Shown: one piece after another, positions 19,864 through 28,244 of the stretch | Layout of the letters: every line of letters starts with the position of its first letter | Numbering within the stretch: the stretch's first letter is position 1 | Assembly: GCA_015063245.1 (NCBI GenBank) | Contig: SUSV01000003.1 | Span: 34,751-98,750 of the forward strand | Source of the DNA: Thermoplasmata archaeon | Lineage (GTDB): Archaea > Thermoplasmatota > Thermoplasmata > Methanomassiliicoccales > Methanomethylophilaceae | Direction of reading: 5' to 3' | Length of the DNA stretch: 64,000 nt | Notes under the pieces: generated by a model | The model's database searches: none | Seen by the model: the letters and a program-made list of their open reading frames with translations, nothing else | Told to the model about the DNA's origin: nothing | Made by a program: the position numbers and the translations under genes

Positions 19864-20288
19864 ATCTGGCACTGTTCGGATTCCCGATTCCGGAGGAGAC
19901 CAAGACCCCCGTGGAGGTCGCCAATTGGATCGCAGGCACGACAAGCATCGGGCACCATGGCGATTATTTCGTGGACCTCGCCGAGAAGGGCCGTTTCCAG
20001 AAGTTCCCGTACCCCGCCAAGGGATTCCCGCCCCAGCTCGGGGAACCTATACTCACGACCTGCAGATGCGAGCCTTCCAAGAAGGTCTCCGTGGCGCAGG
20101 TCGCCGATATGGTGGAGCGCGGGCAGAGCATCCTCCTCGTCTTCGGCATCGGCCCCCACGGTGTGCCCAAGGACACGATGAGGATCCCGAAATACAATCT
20201 GGACATCACCCCCGGCGGATTCTCGCTGGAGACCTGCGCCGCTATAGGTTCGGTGTGCGGGGCCCTCTACTCCAAGCTCAACTACTGA
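19749..20288 (+). CDS. DUF531 family protein
   Basis: A 179-residue archaeal protein of the uncharacterised DUF531 family, beginning MGRGRITIGLYNSYDQNFRE. Conserved-looking stretches include DMNLALFGFP, the GPHGVPKD loop and the C-terminal DITPGGFSLETCAAIG. The alpha/beta pattern and the glycine-rich GIGPHG loop recall SPOUT-like methyltransferase folds, but I cannot show this. The ATG at 19749 is preceded by the purine-rich GGAGGAGGAAG ribosome-binding site. It overlaps the small upstream gene by 115 bases and is followed 56 bases later by the prenyl synthase. Confidence 0.85.
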   Translation: MGRGRITIGLYNSYDQNFREPHRRVIARAGDLAMAFDMNLALFGFPIPEETKTPVEVANWIAGTTSIGHHGDYFVDLAEKGRFQKFPYPAKGFPPQLGEPILTTCRCEPSKKVSVAQVADMVERGQSILLVFGIGPHGVPKDTMRIPKYNLDITPGGFSLETCAAIGSVCGALYSKLNY

Positions 20289-20344
20289 ATCTGCCTTCTT
20301 TGTCGCGCGTTTACTAAATATAGTAGCGAAAGTATGCAAGCGCA

Positions 20345-21304
20345 ATGGCAGAGAGCGCTAACGCTTGGCAGAACATCATCTCGGAGGACCTGAGGAAGGT
20401 CTCCGGAATCATGCGTGAGGCCACCCGCGACAGCAACAGCGAGATTCAGGAGGTCCTCGACTATGCACTTGACTCGCCGGGAAAGCTCATCCGCCCTTCT
20501 ATCATCATCCTCGTATGCAACGCATGCGGGAGGAAGACCTACGACAACATGCTGAAGTACGCCGCGGCAGCAGAGCTCGTACACATGGCGACGCTGATCC
20601 ACGACGACATCAACGACGAGAGCGAGAGCCGCCGCGGGAAGCAGGCGACCTACAGGAAGTACGGCGTCAAGAAGGCGCTGACGACCGGGGACACCATGCT
20701 GGTCAAGGCCATGACGCTCTTCGACTCCAACCTTGCTCTCCTGCAGAGCATCATCGACATGGGCTCATCGCTAGCGGACAGCGAGTTCCTACAGTACAAC
20801 CACAAGTTCGACCTGGACATCCGCGAGGAGGAGTACTATCAGGTCATCTCGGGGAAGACGGCAGCGCTCCTCTCGGAATGTGCCAGGACAGGAGCGATCG
20901 CCGCAGAGGCACCGCAGGATGTCATGGATGAGATGGCCCGTTTCGGACAGCTGTACGGCATGGCGTTCCAGATCGCAGACGACCTCATCGACCTTACGGG
21001 TTCCGAGAACATAACCGGCAAGACGTCCATGAGGGACCTGAGCGAAGGGGTCATAACACTGCCCACTATCTTCGCCCTCCGCGACCCCAAGGTCGGCAAG
21101 GAGATACACGCGAAGATGAAGAGAGGCGCACCTCTCAACGAGATCCGCGACCTCATCATGCAGACCGATGCAATCAGCGAGTGCAAGACCGTCATCCGTG
21201 ATTACGTCGATGAGGCCATAGAGTGCCTTAACATACTGCCTGAGAGCGAATTCAGGGCATCCCTCGTGGAGCTCACAAGGCTGAACTCCACCAGGCTCAG
21301 CTGA
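20345..21304 (+). CDS. Isoprenyl diphosphate synthase (GGPP/FPP synthase type)
   Basis: Trans-prenyl chain elongating enzyme that condenses isopentenyl diphosphate units for archaeal membrane lipids. The first aspartate-rich motif is HDDINDES near residue 90 and the second is IADDLIDLTG near 215. GKLIRPS at residues 43-49 is the usual substrate-binding segment. The length of 319 residues is typical. Chain length cannot be set with confidence; short-chain C20 is the usual archaeal product. A weak TATA (ACTAAATATAG, about 20314) lies 25-30 bases before the ATG. It is convergent with purM, with only 2 bases between them. Confidence 0.93.
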   Translation: MAESANAWQNIISEDLRKVSGIMREATRDSNSEIQEVLDYALDSPGKLIRPSIIILVCNACGRKTYDNMLKYAAAAELVHMATLIHDDINDESESRRGKQATYRKYGVKKALTTGDTMLVKAMTLFDSNLALLQSIIDMGSSLADSEFLQYNHKFDLDIREEEYYQVISGKTAALLSECARTGAIAAEAPQDVMDEMARFGQLYGMAFQIADDLIDLTGSENITGKTSMRDLSEGVITLPTIFALRDPKVGKEIHAKMKRGAPLNEIRDLIMQTDAISECKTVIRDYVDEAIECLNILPESEFRASLVELTRLNSTRLS

Positions 21305-21306
21305 CC

Positions 21307-22335
21307 TCAGTAGTGGTCGTACAGGATGTTCCCTGGTTCCAAAAGTACCCCGTCACCCTTCTGGACGCGTCCTACGATGTCCGCGTTCCTGTATTTCTTA
21401 GCGATCTCCTCGGCATCCTCAGCGGGTGCGATGATGGTGAATCCCATGCTCATGTTGAGGGTCTGATAGATCTCCTTGTCCTCGACCTCTCCGAGCTCCT
21501 GGAGCTTCTGGAAGATGGGTGCCGGTTTCACGGGGTCGCTGATGACGTACTGCAATCCCTTCTTCATACGGAGGATGTTCCTGAGTCCTCCCCCGGTGAT
21601 GTCCACAAGACCGTGGACGTTGAAATTCCTGGTGATCTCGAGGACCTGCCTGACATAGATCTCGGTGGGCGTGAGGAGCTCCTCTCCCATTGTCCCTGAA
21701 AGGCCGGAGACCCTGTCGTTCCATCCGATGTTGTTGGCCTCGACGATCTTCCTGGCGAGGGTGAGTCCGTTGGAGTGGATTCCCGAGGATCTGAGGGAAA
21801 TGATGAGGTCCCCTTCGGCACACTTGTCGCCTGTGATGATCTTGTCCTTCTCGACGTATCCGAGACATGTTCCCGAAAGGTCGACTCCGTTGACGATCTC
21901 GGGAAGGACCGCTATCTCCCCGCCGACGATCTCCATGTTGGACAGCTCGGCACCCTTCTGGAGTCCGATCCCGATCTCCCTGGTGATGTCCTCGTTGGGC
22001 TTGTCGATGGCGATGTAGTCCACGAACGACGTAGGCTCCGCATTGACGCAGATGGTGTCGTTGACGTTCATGGCGATGCAGTCGATTCCCACGGTGTCCC
22101 ATTTGTTGAGGGCCTCCGCGATCATGAGCTTGGTACCGACTCCGTCAGTGGCCAGCGTGATGTACTTGTCACCGAAATCGATGAGGCTTGCGAAGAGCCC
22201 CGGCATGCGGACGTTCTGTCCGATACCTTCTCTTCTGTACTCTAACTTGTCCACAAGCGCCTTAATGGCATTGGATTTCTGGTCGATGCTGACTCCGGAT
22301 TTCTCGTAGGTCCAACCGCTCATCTTGATCCTCAT
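21307..22335 (-). CDS. purM: Phosphoribosylformylglycinamidine cyclo-ligase PurM
   Basis: AIR synthetase, fifth step of purine synthesis, ATP-dependent closure of the imidazole ring. Family signatures include the N-terminal YEKSGVSIDQKSNAIKALVD, the ATDGVGTKLMIAEALNKWDT loop, GIDCIAMNVNDTICVNAEP, and GLVDITGGGLRNILRM in the C-terminal half. The length of 342 residues is normal. Two overlapping palindromes lie just upstream of its ATG (22345-22365), probably at the transcription start, suggesting repressor control. It is convergent with the prenyl synthase gene. Confidence 0.96.
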   Translation of the reverse strand: MRIKMSGWTYEKSGVSIDQKSNAIKALVDKLEYRREGIGQNVRMPGLFASLIDFGDKYITLATDGVGTKLMIAEALNKWDTVGIDCIAMNVNDTICVNAEPTSFVDYIAIDKPNEDITREIGIGLQKGAELSNMEIVGGEIAVLPEIVNGVDLSGTCLGYVEKDKIITGDKCAEGDLIISLRSSGIHSNGLTLARKIVEANNIGWNDRVSGLSGTMGEELLTPTEIYVRQVLEITRNFNVHGLVDITGGGLRNILRMKKGLQYVISDPVKPAPIFQKLQELGEVEDKEIYQTLNMSMGFTIIAPAEDAEEIAKKYRNADIVGRVQKGDGVLLEPGNILYDHY

Positions 22336-22344
22336 CGGTCAGTA

Positions 22345-22365
22345 AGTGGTACCACTAATTTAGTG
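22345..22365 (-). promoter_or_regulatory. Overlapping palindromes upstream of purM
   Basis: AGTGGTACCACT (22345-22356) is a perfect 12-base palindrome. It overlaps a second dyad, CACTAA/TTAGTG with one base between (22353-22365). They lie 10-30 bases before the purM start, where a repressor would block transcription. The core GTGGTACCAC recurs upstream of the NikR-like gene (34998-35007). Confidence 0.5.
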
Positions 22366-22423
22366 ATTCGGTAAGAAAGGGTAAAGGTCCGGCGGACGGC
22401 CGCCGGTTTGATATGGAATGGGA

Positions 22424-22879
22424 TCACTCGATGAGCTGTTTGATCCACTTCTTCTCCTTGTAGGAGATCTTCCCGTCCACGGCGCAGACGAGCATGGTGA
22501 CGATGATGATGTCGGCCTTGATCTCGGGAGAGACCTGTCCGAGGATGTCAACCATGAGGTCGACGATGAACCTGTTGTCCTTGGCGTCCTTCTTGATCAT
22601 CTTGAAGGCTGCTTTTGCCTCCTCGTATGTGATCTCCTGTCCCAGCATGGTCTCCAGTGCGGGGCGGATGAGGTTGAACTCGGATTCATCGAGCTTTCCG
22701 TCCGCCATGATGGCCGATATGATGAAGCTGGTGTAGATCTGTACTCCCGAGACACCGTTCTCGGTGATCGCTGACATGACCGCGATGATCTTGACAGATT
22801 TCTGTTTGAGGACCTCGGAGTATGTGACGGGGTCCAGATTCTCGAATTCCTTGCAAAGTTTGTCGAATTCACTGAACAT
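22424..22879 (-). CDS. TerB-like helical protein
   Basis: A 151-residue, mostly helical acidic protein. The repeated pattern of four-helix segments with acidic residues (SAIMADGKLDESEFN and VCAVDGKISYKEKKW) resembles the TerB/tellurite-resistance-like fold, which carries paired metal-binding acidic loops. The frame stays open upstream, but the ATG at 22879 has a strong Shine-Dalgarno sequence (GAGGTGAGAG) right before it, which fixes the start. No partner ter genes are nearby, so a tellurite role is not implied. It is divergent from rlmE. Confidence 0.68.
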   Translation of the reverse strand: MFSEFDKLCKEFENLDPVTYSEVLKQKSVKIIAVMSAITENGVSGVQIYTSFIISAIMADGKLDESEFNLIRPALETMLGQEITYEEAKAAFKMIKKDAKDNRFIVDLMVDILGQVSPEIKADIIIVTMLVCAVDGKISYKEKKWIKQLIE

Positions 22880-22989
22880 TTCTCTCACCTCGCTGTTTGA
22901 TTGTGGTAACAGTGCGGCAAGCACGATTATCAATATCAACGTATCGACCCCCCGATACCCTTAATATGTTGATATCGTAACCGTCACAC

Positions 22990-23673
22990 ATGGCAGACCT
23001 GCACGACCGCTGGGTGGCGGAGAGGAGGAACGAGCATTACTACAAGCTCGCCAAGAAGCTGAACTACCGTTCCAGGGCATCCTTCAAGCTCATCCAGATC
23101 GATGACAGGTTCGGCATCTTCAAGCCCGGAGACTCCGTGGTGGACCTGGGAGCCTGTCCCGGAGGATGGTGTCAGGTCGCTCAGGAGAGGACATGGCCCA
23201 ACGGACATGTCATCGGCGTCGACCTGAGATACATCAAGCCGATGGACGGCGTCGAGTTCATCATCGGCGACATCACCGAGGACTCCACGATGAGGGAGCT
23301 CCTGGAGAGGTTCAACGGAAAGGCCGATGTCGTTCTTTCCGATATGGCTCCGAACATCGCTGGTCATTATTCGACGGATCACGCAAGGTCCATCCACCTG
23401 TGCATGTTTGCCGTGGATGTATGCGACCGCATCCTCAAGAAGGAGGGGAAGCTGGTCATGAAGGTCTTCATGGGCGACATGTTCGATTCGCTCATCTCAG
23501 AACTGGAGAAGCGTTTCCAGTCCGTGAAGGTCCATTCGCCCGATGCATCGAGGCCTACATCCTCGGAAGTCTATGTCATCTCTCAGGGATTCTACGGAAA
23601 ATCTGTCAAGCTGAAGGATGTGACCGAGAAGGAGAAGAAGCCCGAGTTCACGGTCAAAGGAGGGTTCATATGA
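22990..23673 (+). CDS. rlmE: 23S rRNA 2'-O-methyltransferase RlmE/FtsJ family
   Basis: SAM-dependent ribose 2'-O-methyltransferase that modifies a uridine in the A loop of 23S rRNA in characterised homologues. The Rossmann SAM motif is DLGACPGGW near residue 50. The catalytic K-D-K-E tetrad can be followed as K in RASFKLIQ, D in SDMAPN, K in LVMKVF and E in SSEVYV. The 227-residue length includes a short C-terminal lysine-rich extension. A TATA-like TTAATATG at about 22961 puts transcription start next to the ATG. Its TGA overlaps the ATG of the following FAH gene, so the two are translationally coupled. Confidence 0.94.
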   Translation: MADLHDRWVAERRNEHYYKLAKKLNYRSRASFKLIQIDDRFGIFKPGDSVVDLGACPGGWCQVAQERTWPNGHVIGVDLRYIKPMDGVEFIIGDITEDSTMRELLERFNGKADVVLSDMAPNIAGHYSTDHARSIHLCMFAVDVCDRILKKEGKLVMKVFMGDMFDSLISELEKRFQSVKVHSPDASRPTSSEVYVISQGFYGKSVKLKDVTEKEKKPEFTVKGGFI

Positions 23674-24290
23674 GGCCGACCAAGATCGTCTGCATCGGAT
23701 GGAACTACAAATCCCATGTATCCGAGCTCGAGTCCAAGTATCCCGAGGTGCCGACTGTATTTTTCAAGCCTGTCAGCTGCATGATCGGGGACGGGGACGA
23801 GATAGTAATCCCGGAGGGCGTCACGAACGTCCAGCACGAGGTCGAGCTCGCATTGATCTACGGGAAGGACTGCAAATCCGTCTCGGAGGAGGACGCCATG
23901 GAATACATCTCCCATGCCGCGGTCTTCAACGACGTGTCCGCGAGGGACATGCAGTGGAAGGCCCGCGACGAGGGGAACACATGGGACCTCAGCAAGGGCA
24001 TCGATACCTTCGGACCGATGTCGGAGCCTGTTCCCATCGAGCAGGTCGGGGATGTCCAGAACCTGGATCTCGAGCTCACCGTCAACGGCGAGATAAGGCA
24101 GAAGGGCAACACCCGCAACATGATATTCACCATACCCTGGCTCATATCATACGTCTCCAGATACATCACGATGGAGAAGGGGGATGTGCTCATCACGGGA
24201 ACCCCCGAGGGTGTGTCCGAGATAAGGCCCGGGGACGTGGTCGTCGCCAGGATCCAGAATGTGGGCACCCTTACCAACAAGGTAAGATAA
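23670..24290 (+). CDS. Fumarylacetoacetate hydrolase (FAH) family enzyme
   Basis: A 206-residue single-domain FAH-fold protein, a group of metal-dependent hydrolases, decarboxylases and oxaloacetate tautomerases. The signature residues are in GWNYKSH near the N-terminus, FFKPVSCMIGDGD, the metal-binding acidic stretch HEVELALIYGK, and ITGTPEGVSEIRPGDVV at the C-terminus. ATG at 23670 overlaps the rlmE stop by 4 bases (ATGA). Archaeal members are often annotated as 2-hydroxyhepta-2,4-diene-1,7-dioate isomerase; the true substrate here is unknown, and oxaloacetate tautomerase or acylpyruvate hydrolase are equally plausible. Confidence 0.88.
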   Translation: MRPTKIVCIGWNYKSHVSELESKYPEVPTVFFKPVSCMIGDGDEIVIPEGVTNVQHEVELALIYGKDCKSVSEEDAMEYISHAAVFNDVSARDMQWKARDEGNTWDLSKGIDTFGPMSEPVPIEQVGDVQNLDLELTVNGEIRQKGNTRNMIFTIPWLISYVSRYITMEKGDVLITGTPEGVSEIRPGDVVVARIQNVGTLTNKVR

Positions 24291-24300
24291 TCCCTCCTGG

Positions 24301-24394
24301 TTTTATTGCATATGAATGATTGATTTATATGCAATATTATTGCACATTACCGAATTTTATTGCATAAGAATATGTTAAGTATATGCAATAATAT
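24301..24394 (+). promoter_or_regulatory. Tandem dyad operators upstream of fic
   Basis: Two copies of a 54-base unit begin at 24301 and 24355. Each holds an inverted repeat ATTGCATA ... TATGCAAT (24305-24312 with 24328-24335; 24359-24366 with 24382-24389), arms 23 bases apart. The last arm covers the likely TATA box (AGTATATGC) of the fic gene starting at 24404, so a bound protein would block its promoter. Confidence 0.65.
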
Positions 24395-24403
24395 CATATT
24401 ATT

Positions 24404-25933
24404 ATGCGTTCGTTCGATTACAGTTTCCTGAAATCCATAGGCATACCGCCGATGTTGTTCGGGACAGCGATGAAGGTAGGGGAGTTCAGGGAGAGGAACG
24501 AATCGCGCAGAAGGGAGGATCCAACGGTCTATTCCAGGATGGAACGCCAGGCCAGATTCCTGTCGATCAAGGAATCGAACGCCATAGAGGGAATCGTGAC
24601 CTCCGATGAGAGGATATCCTCGCTGGTGGACCATGACACGGCACCCTTGAACCATGATGAGATGGAGATCGCAGGGTACCGTGATGCTCTGGAGTACATC
24701 CATGACAATTACAGGAGCATGGAGATCGATGAGAAGACCATCCTCGAGCTCTATCGCATGATGATGTCCTACACGGACAAGGTGGATGACGGATACAAGG
24801 ATAGGGACAATGTGATCGTCGAGGTCGATCAATCCGGAAACAGAAGGGTCCATTTCAGGCCCCTGTCCGCAAGGGAGACCACAGAAGCGATGGAACAGAT
24901 GATCCTGTCCTATACGGAAGCATCCTGTGACGCAGGGATAAACAATCTGATCCTCATCCCGTGCTTCATCCTGGATTTCCTCTCGATCCATCCGTTCCTT
25001 GACGGAAACGGGAGGATGTCCCGTCTTCTGACCCTGCTGATGCTGTACAAGGAGGGGTTCGACGTCGTCAGATACGTCTCCTTCGAAGAGAAGATCAACA
25101 GGTCGAAGGATCAATATTACAGGGTCCTGTCCCAATCATCGGAAAGATGGATGGAAGGGGAGAACGACTACCTCCCGTTCATCAGGTACTATATGGATGT
25201 CCTGTTCCTATGCTACAGGGAGCTGGACAGGAGATTCATCACGTTACAGGATAAGAAGCCCAGCAAGAGGAACAGGGTGGAGGCGGCTGTGAAGAACTCC
25301 CTTGTACCGATCTCGAAGAAGGAGATAATCGCATTGCTCCCGGATATCAGCGAGAGCACCGTGGAAGCCTGTCTCCATGATATGGTATCGTCCGGAGACA
25401 TCGAGAAGATAGGTGCCAACAGGAACGCCAGATACCGTTATCGCAACCGATCAGTCCCAGAATCTCTTGTTCTTGGCGAAGAGGATCTCGGCGTTCATGA
25501 TGTCCCTGAGGAACTCGTCCTCGTCCGTGTGCAGTGTACGGAGGATCTTGGCCGCGGTATCCGGACCGATTCCCCTTCCCGCAAGCACCAGCACTGCGCG
25601 CTGACCCTGTTCGAAGACCAGGTTCGCGTTCTTGCTCATCTTCTGCAGGTCCTGCTTCTCCTGTTTGGACAGGGCAGGCTCCTTCAGCAGCTTGACGGTG
25701 TCCCTCTCGTAGTTCTTCAGGACGGCTATCATCACGCCTCCGCACTGGGGGCATTTGAACCTCTTGGGAGCATCCCCCACCCTGAATCTGGACTGGGAGC
25801 CGCAGTGCATGCACGATGCGAACAGGACCTCGTCCTCCAGCCTCTTCTTCAGGGCCATGAGGATGGAATGGTCTGCGCGGACGGGCTGCATCAGCTCCTT
25901 GGACCTGGTGATCCCTTCCAATCCTATCGCTGA
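24404..25933 (+). CDS. fic: Fic domain protein with antisense C-terminal extension
   Basis: Fic-fold AMP-transferase. The catalytic loop HPFLDGNGRMSRLL (near residue 196) is intact. An N-terminal SNAIEG (about residues 57-62) matches the inhibitory S-x-x-x-E-G helix, so this is a self-inhibited class II-like Fic. A C-terminal winged helix (ISKKEIIALLPDISESTVEA) ends near ARYRYRNR at base 25447. The frame does not stop there: it runs 160 more codons antisense through the 3' end of the Lhr helicase gene to a TGA at 25931-25933. The tail has no domain character, so the original stop was probably lost. The promoter holds tandem operators. Confidence 0.85.
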   Translation: MRSFDYSFLKSIGIPPMLFGTAMKVGEFRERNESRRREDPTVYSRMERQARFLSIKESNAIEGIVTSDERISSLVDHDTAPLNHDEMEIAGYRDALEYIHDNYRSMEIDEKTILELYRMMMSYTDKVDDGYKDRDNVIVEVDQSGNRRVHFRPLSARETTEAMEQMILSYTEASCDAGINNLILIPCFILDFLSIHPFLDGNGRMSRLLTLLMLYKEGFDVVRYVSFEEKINRSKDQYYRVLSQSSERWMEGENDYLPFIRYYMDVLFLCYRELDRRFITLQDKKPSKRNRVEAAVKNSLVPISKKEIIALLPDISESTVEACLHDMVSSGDIEKIGANRNARYRYRNRSVPESLVLGEEDLGVHDVPEELVLVRVQCTEDLGRGIRTDSPSRKHQHCALTLFEDQVRVLAHLLQVLLLLFGQGRLLQQLDGVPLVVLQDGYHHASALGAFEPLGSIPHPESGLGAAVHARCEQDLVLQPLLQGHEDGMVCADGLHQLLGPGDPFQSYR

Positions 25934-28195
25934 AATCCTCTCGGTCACAAGCTCGAGCTCCCCGTCGGCGATCATCTTCACGACTTTCTCGGTATTGGGG
26001 ATGTCCAGGTCCTCCCACAGGACCTTGTTGATCGCCTCGTTGTATGCCGGGGTATCCTTGTGGAGGTCGAACAGCCTGCCGAAGTTCATGAAACGGTGGT
26101 CCGCCTCCTTCTCTATGATACCGAACTTCTTCGCCACGTAGACGAATCTCCATCTGAGGAAGGATGAGTTCAGGATGGTCATCCTTGATATCGCCTCGAC
26201 GGTACCAGGTCTGACGGACCTGATGGTGTTCATCATGGTCTCCCTGTCGACATGCCTCGGAAGCTCGAGGATTATACGATATGGATCGGTGGTGACCCCG
26301 ATGGACTCTCCGAGACGCGCCGTGAGCAGCGCGGAATAGATCTTCCCTAAAGTCTCGTTGACCCTGCTCCCGAAGCAGCAGTTGATGATCGCCATGCGCT
26401 CAGCGACCTCGACGGTGACCGTTTTGTCCGTTGGCATGGTGGACTTCTCGTCCTGGTTAGCGAAGTATTCCTTCAGGACTCTGGCACAGCCATCGTCGCC
26501 GGGGTAGTCGGAGAAGTTCCTGAGCCTTCTCATCTTACCGACTTCCATGGCGACCTCGTACGGAACCGGGATATCCGATCCCACCCAATTGGGGACGGAA
26601 CCGACCTCCTTGGATTCCTCCACGAGGATCTCGTCCTCCCTCATCTCAACGATGCGCCAGGTCCTTCCCTTGGCGATGAACATGGCATATTCCTCAGCGA
26701 ACGATGCGACGAAGCTTTCGTCCAATGTTCCGATGATCGCCCTGGTGCCTATGTCGCGTATCATGTAGGAGCGCTCGTCGGGAATCATCGAGATGTTGTC
26801 GTAGAAGTAATCCATACCCTTCCTCGAGCGCTTGAACGTGTTGCCGTCGTCGAAGATCATCTTGATGCCCTTGAGCTGCTCGAGCACATCCAGCATCATC
26901 CCCATGGTGAGGTTCCTAAAGGGGTAGGCGTTGTGCATGACCTTGAACGCCAGCTCCTTGTCCATCGCGCCGGTCATGGTCATCGCTATCAGCTGGTTCG
27001 CCACGACAGTCAGCGGGCACTCCCTTCCCTCGAAGTACTCCAATTCCTTCGAATCGCATCTCCTGGCGACGACCATGGCCTCGGCGACCTCGTCGGGAGC
27101 CGTCGCTATGATCTTGGCCCTGATCTTCTCCCCGATCCTGTGGCCGGCACGTCCTGCACGCTGTATCATGCGGGACACCTGCCTGGGCGAGTTGTACTGG
27201 ATGACCATGTCGGTGGTACCGACGTCGATACCGAGCTCGAGAGAGGAGGTACAGATGAGGCATCTCACGTCGCCCCTCTTGAAGCGGTCCTCCATCTCCA
27301 TCCTGTTCTCCTTGGACAGGGAGCCGTGGTGGACCTCAATCGATATGTCCTCATCCCATAGGTGGTAGCGGGCCGCGAGCCATTCGGCGGTCTCCCTCGT
27401 GTTCACGAAGAACAATGTGGACTTGCCGCTCTCGATCACCGATCTGGCTCTCTTCATGACAGCGAGGATGTCGGGGTCGCTCTGGAGCCTGTCGAGGAGA
27501 GTCGCATCCTGCGTGTCGGGCTCCGGGCTCTCGACCTTGATGTCGAAGTCCCTGTGGGTGTCATGCTTCCTGATGACGACCTCTCTGTTGTTCCCGGCGA
27601 GGAATCTCGCGACGTTCTCCACATTACCCACGGTCGCCGACAGCCCTATCCTCTGATAGTTTCCCGCCAGGAGGACGAGCCTCTCGAGAGCGACGCTCAT
27701 CTGGGCCCCTCTCTCGGTGTTGGCCAGCTCATGGATCTCATCGACGATGACCCATTCCACGTTATTCATGTGCTGGACCAGTCTCTTCCCGGTGAACATG
27801 ACCTGGAGGGTCTCGGGAGTGGTGATCAGGATGTCCGGAGGGTGCTCCGACTGCCTGTTCCTCTCAGCCTGGGTGGTGTCGCCGTGTCTGACGCCGACCC
27901 TTATGCCTAGCTGGCTGCCGTACTCCTCCATCCTCTTGAGCATGTCCCTGTTCAGCGCTCTGAGCGGGGTGATGTAGATGCATCTGATCCCGGGCTTCCC
28001 CTTGGACCTCATTATCATCTCCAGAACTGGGAGGATCGCGGCCTCGGTCTTGCCGATACCGGTGGGTGCCACAAGGAGGAGGTTCTCCCCTCTGATGATC
28101 CTGGGGATGGAATCCAGCTGCGGCGGTGTGGGTTCCTTTATGCCTCTGGCCTCGAGAACGCGCAGGATGTCGGGGCATAGCTCGGGGAACGGCAT
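25451..28195 (-). CDS. Lhr-family helicase (archaeal short form)
   Basis: Superfamily 2 helicase of the archaeal Lhr group, 914 residues. Motifs are Q-like PTPPQLDSIP, Walker A APTGIGKTEAA (about residue 42), DEIHELAN, LSATVGNV and motif VI IQRAGRAGHRIG. The C-terminal region carries a four-cysteine zinc ribbon (CMHCGSQ ... CPQCGG) and a final helix-hairpin-helix-like segment (LVLAGRGIGPDTAAKIL). It is a clear paralogue of the giant Lhr at 5954-11317, lacking the latter's long extension. Its last 483 bases are also read on the other strand as the tail of the Fic protein. It lies 49 bases downstream of hdrD. Confidence 0.92.
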   Translation of the reverse strand: MPFPELCPDILRVLEARGIKEPTPPQLDSIPRIIRGENLLLVAPTGIGKTEAAILPVLEMIMRSKGKPGIRCIYITPLRALNRDMLKRMEEYGSQLGIRVGVRHGDTTQAERNRQSEHPPDILITTPETLQVMFTGKRLVQHMNNVEWVIVDEIHELANTERGAQMSVALERLVLLAGNYQRIGLSATVGNVENVARFLAGNNREVVIRKHDTHRDFDIKVESPEPDTQDATLLDRLQSDPDILAVMKRARSVIESGKSTLFFVNTRETAEWLAARYHLWDEDISIEVHHGSLSKENRMEMEDRFKRGDVRCLICTSSLELGIDVGTTDMVIQYNSPRQVSRMIQRAGRAGHRIGEKIRAKIIATAPDEVAEAMVVARRCDSKELEYFEGRECPLTVVANQLIAMTMTGAMDKELAFKVMHNAYPFRNLTMGMMLDVLEQLKGIKMIFDDGNTFKRSRKGMDYFYDNISMIPDERSYMIRDIGTRAIIGTLDESFVASFAEEYAMFIAKGRTWRIVEMREDEILVEESKEVGSVPNWVGSDIPVPYEVAMEVGKMRRLRNFSDYPGDDGCARVLKEYFANQDEKSTMPTDKTVTVEVAERMAIINCCFGSRVNETLGKIYSALLTARLGESIGVTTDPYRIILELPRHVDRETMMNTIRSVRPGTVEAISRMTILNSSFLRWRFVYVAKKFGIIEKEADHRFMNFGRLFDLHKDTPAYNEAINKVLWEDLDIPNTEKVVKMIADGELELVTERISAIGLEGITRSKELMQPVRADHSILMALKKRLEDEVLFASCMHCGSQSRFRVGDAPKRFKCPQCGGVMIAVLKNYERDTVKLLKEPALSKQEKQDLQKMSKNANLVFEQGQRAVLVLAGRGIGPDTAAKILRTLHTDEDEFLRDIMNAEILFAKNKRFWD

Positions 28196-28209
28196 GTTAG
28201 AAAATGGAT

Positions 28210-28228
28210 GAGGGGGAAGGACCCCCTC
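28210..28228 (-). terminator. Hairpin between hdrD and the Lhr helicase gene
   Basis: GAGGGGG (28210-28216) pairs with CCCCCTC (28222-28228) around a 5-base loop. On the minus strand it follows the hdrD stop and is trailed by a weak ATTTTC run, so it may give partial termination before the helicase gene. Confidence 0.45.
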
Positions 28229-28244
28229 GGGATTTGTTCGGGTT

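Noticed and set aside
22424..22939. A longer TerB-like protein starting at 22939
   Set aside because: The ideal Shine-Dalgarno sequence before the ATG at 22879 and the divergent promoter position favour the shorter product.
25451..25933. An extra domain at the C-terminus of the Fic protein
   Set aside because: The residues are exactly the antisense reading of the Lhr helicase gene and show no domain pattern.
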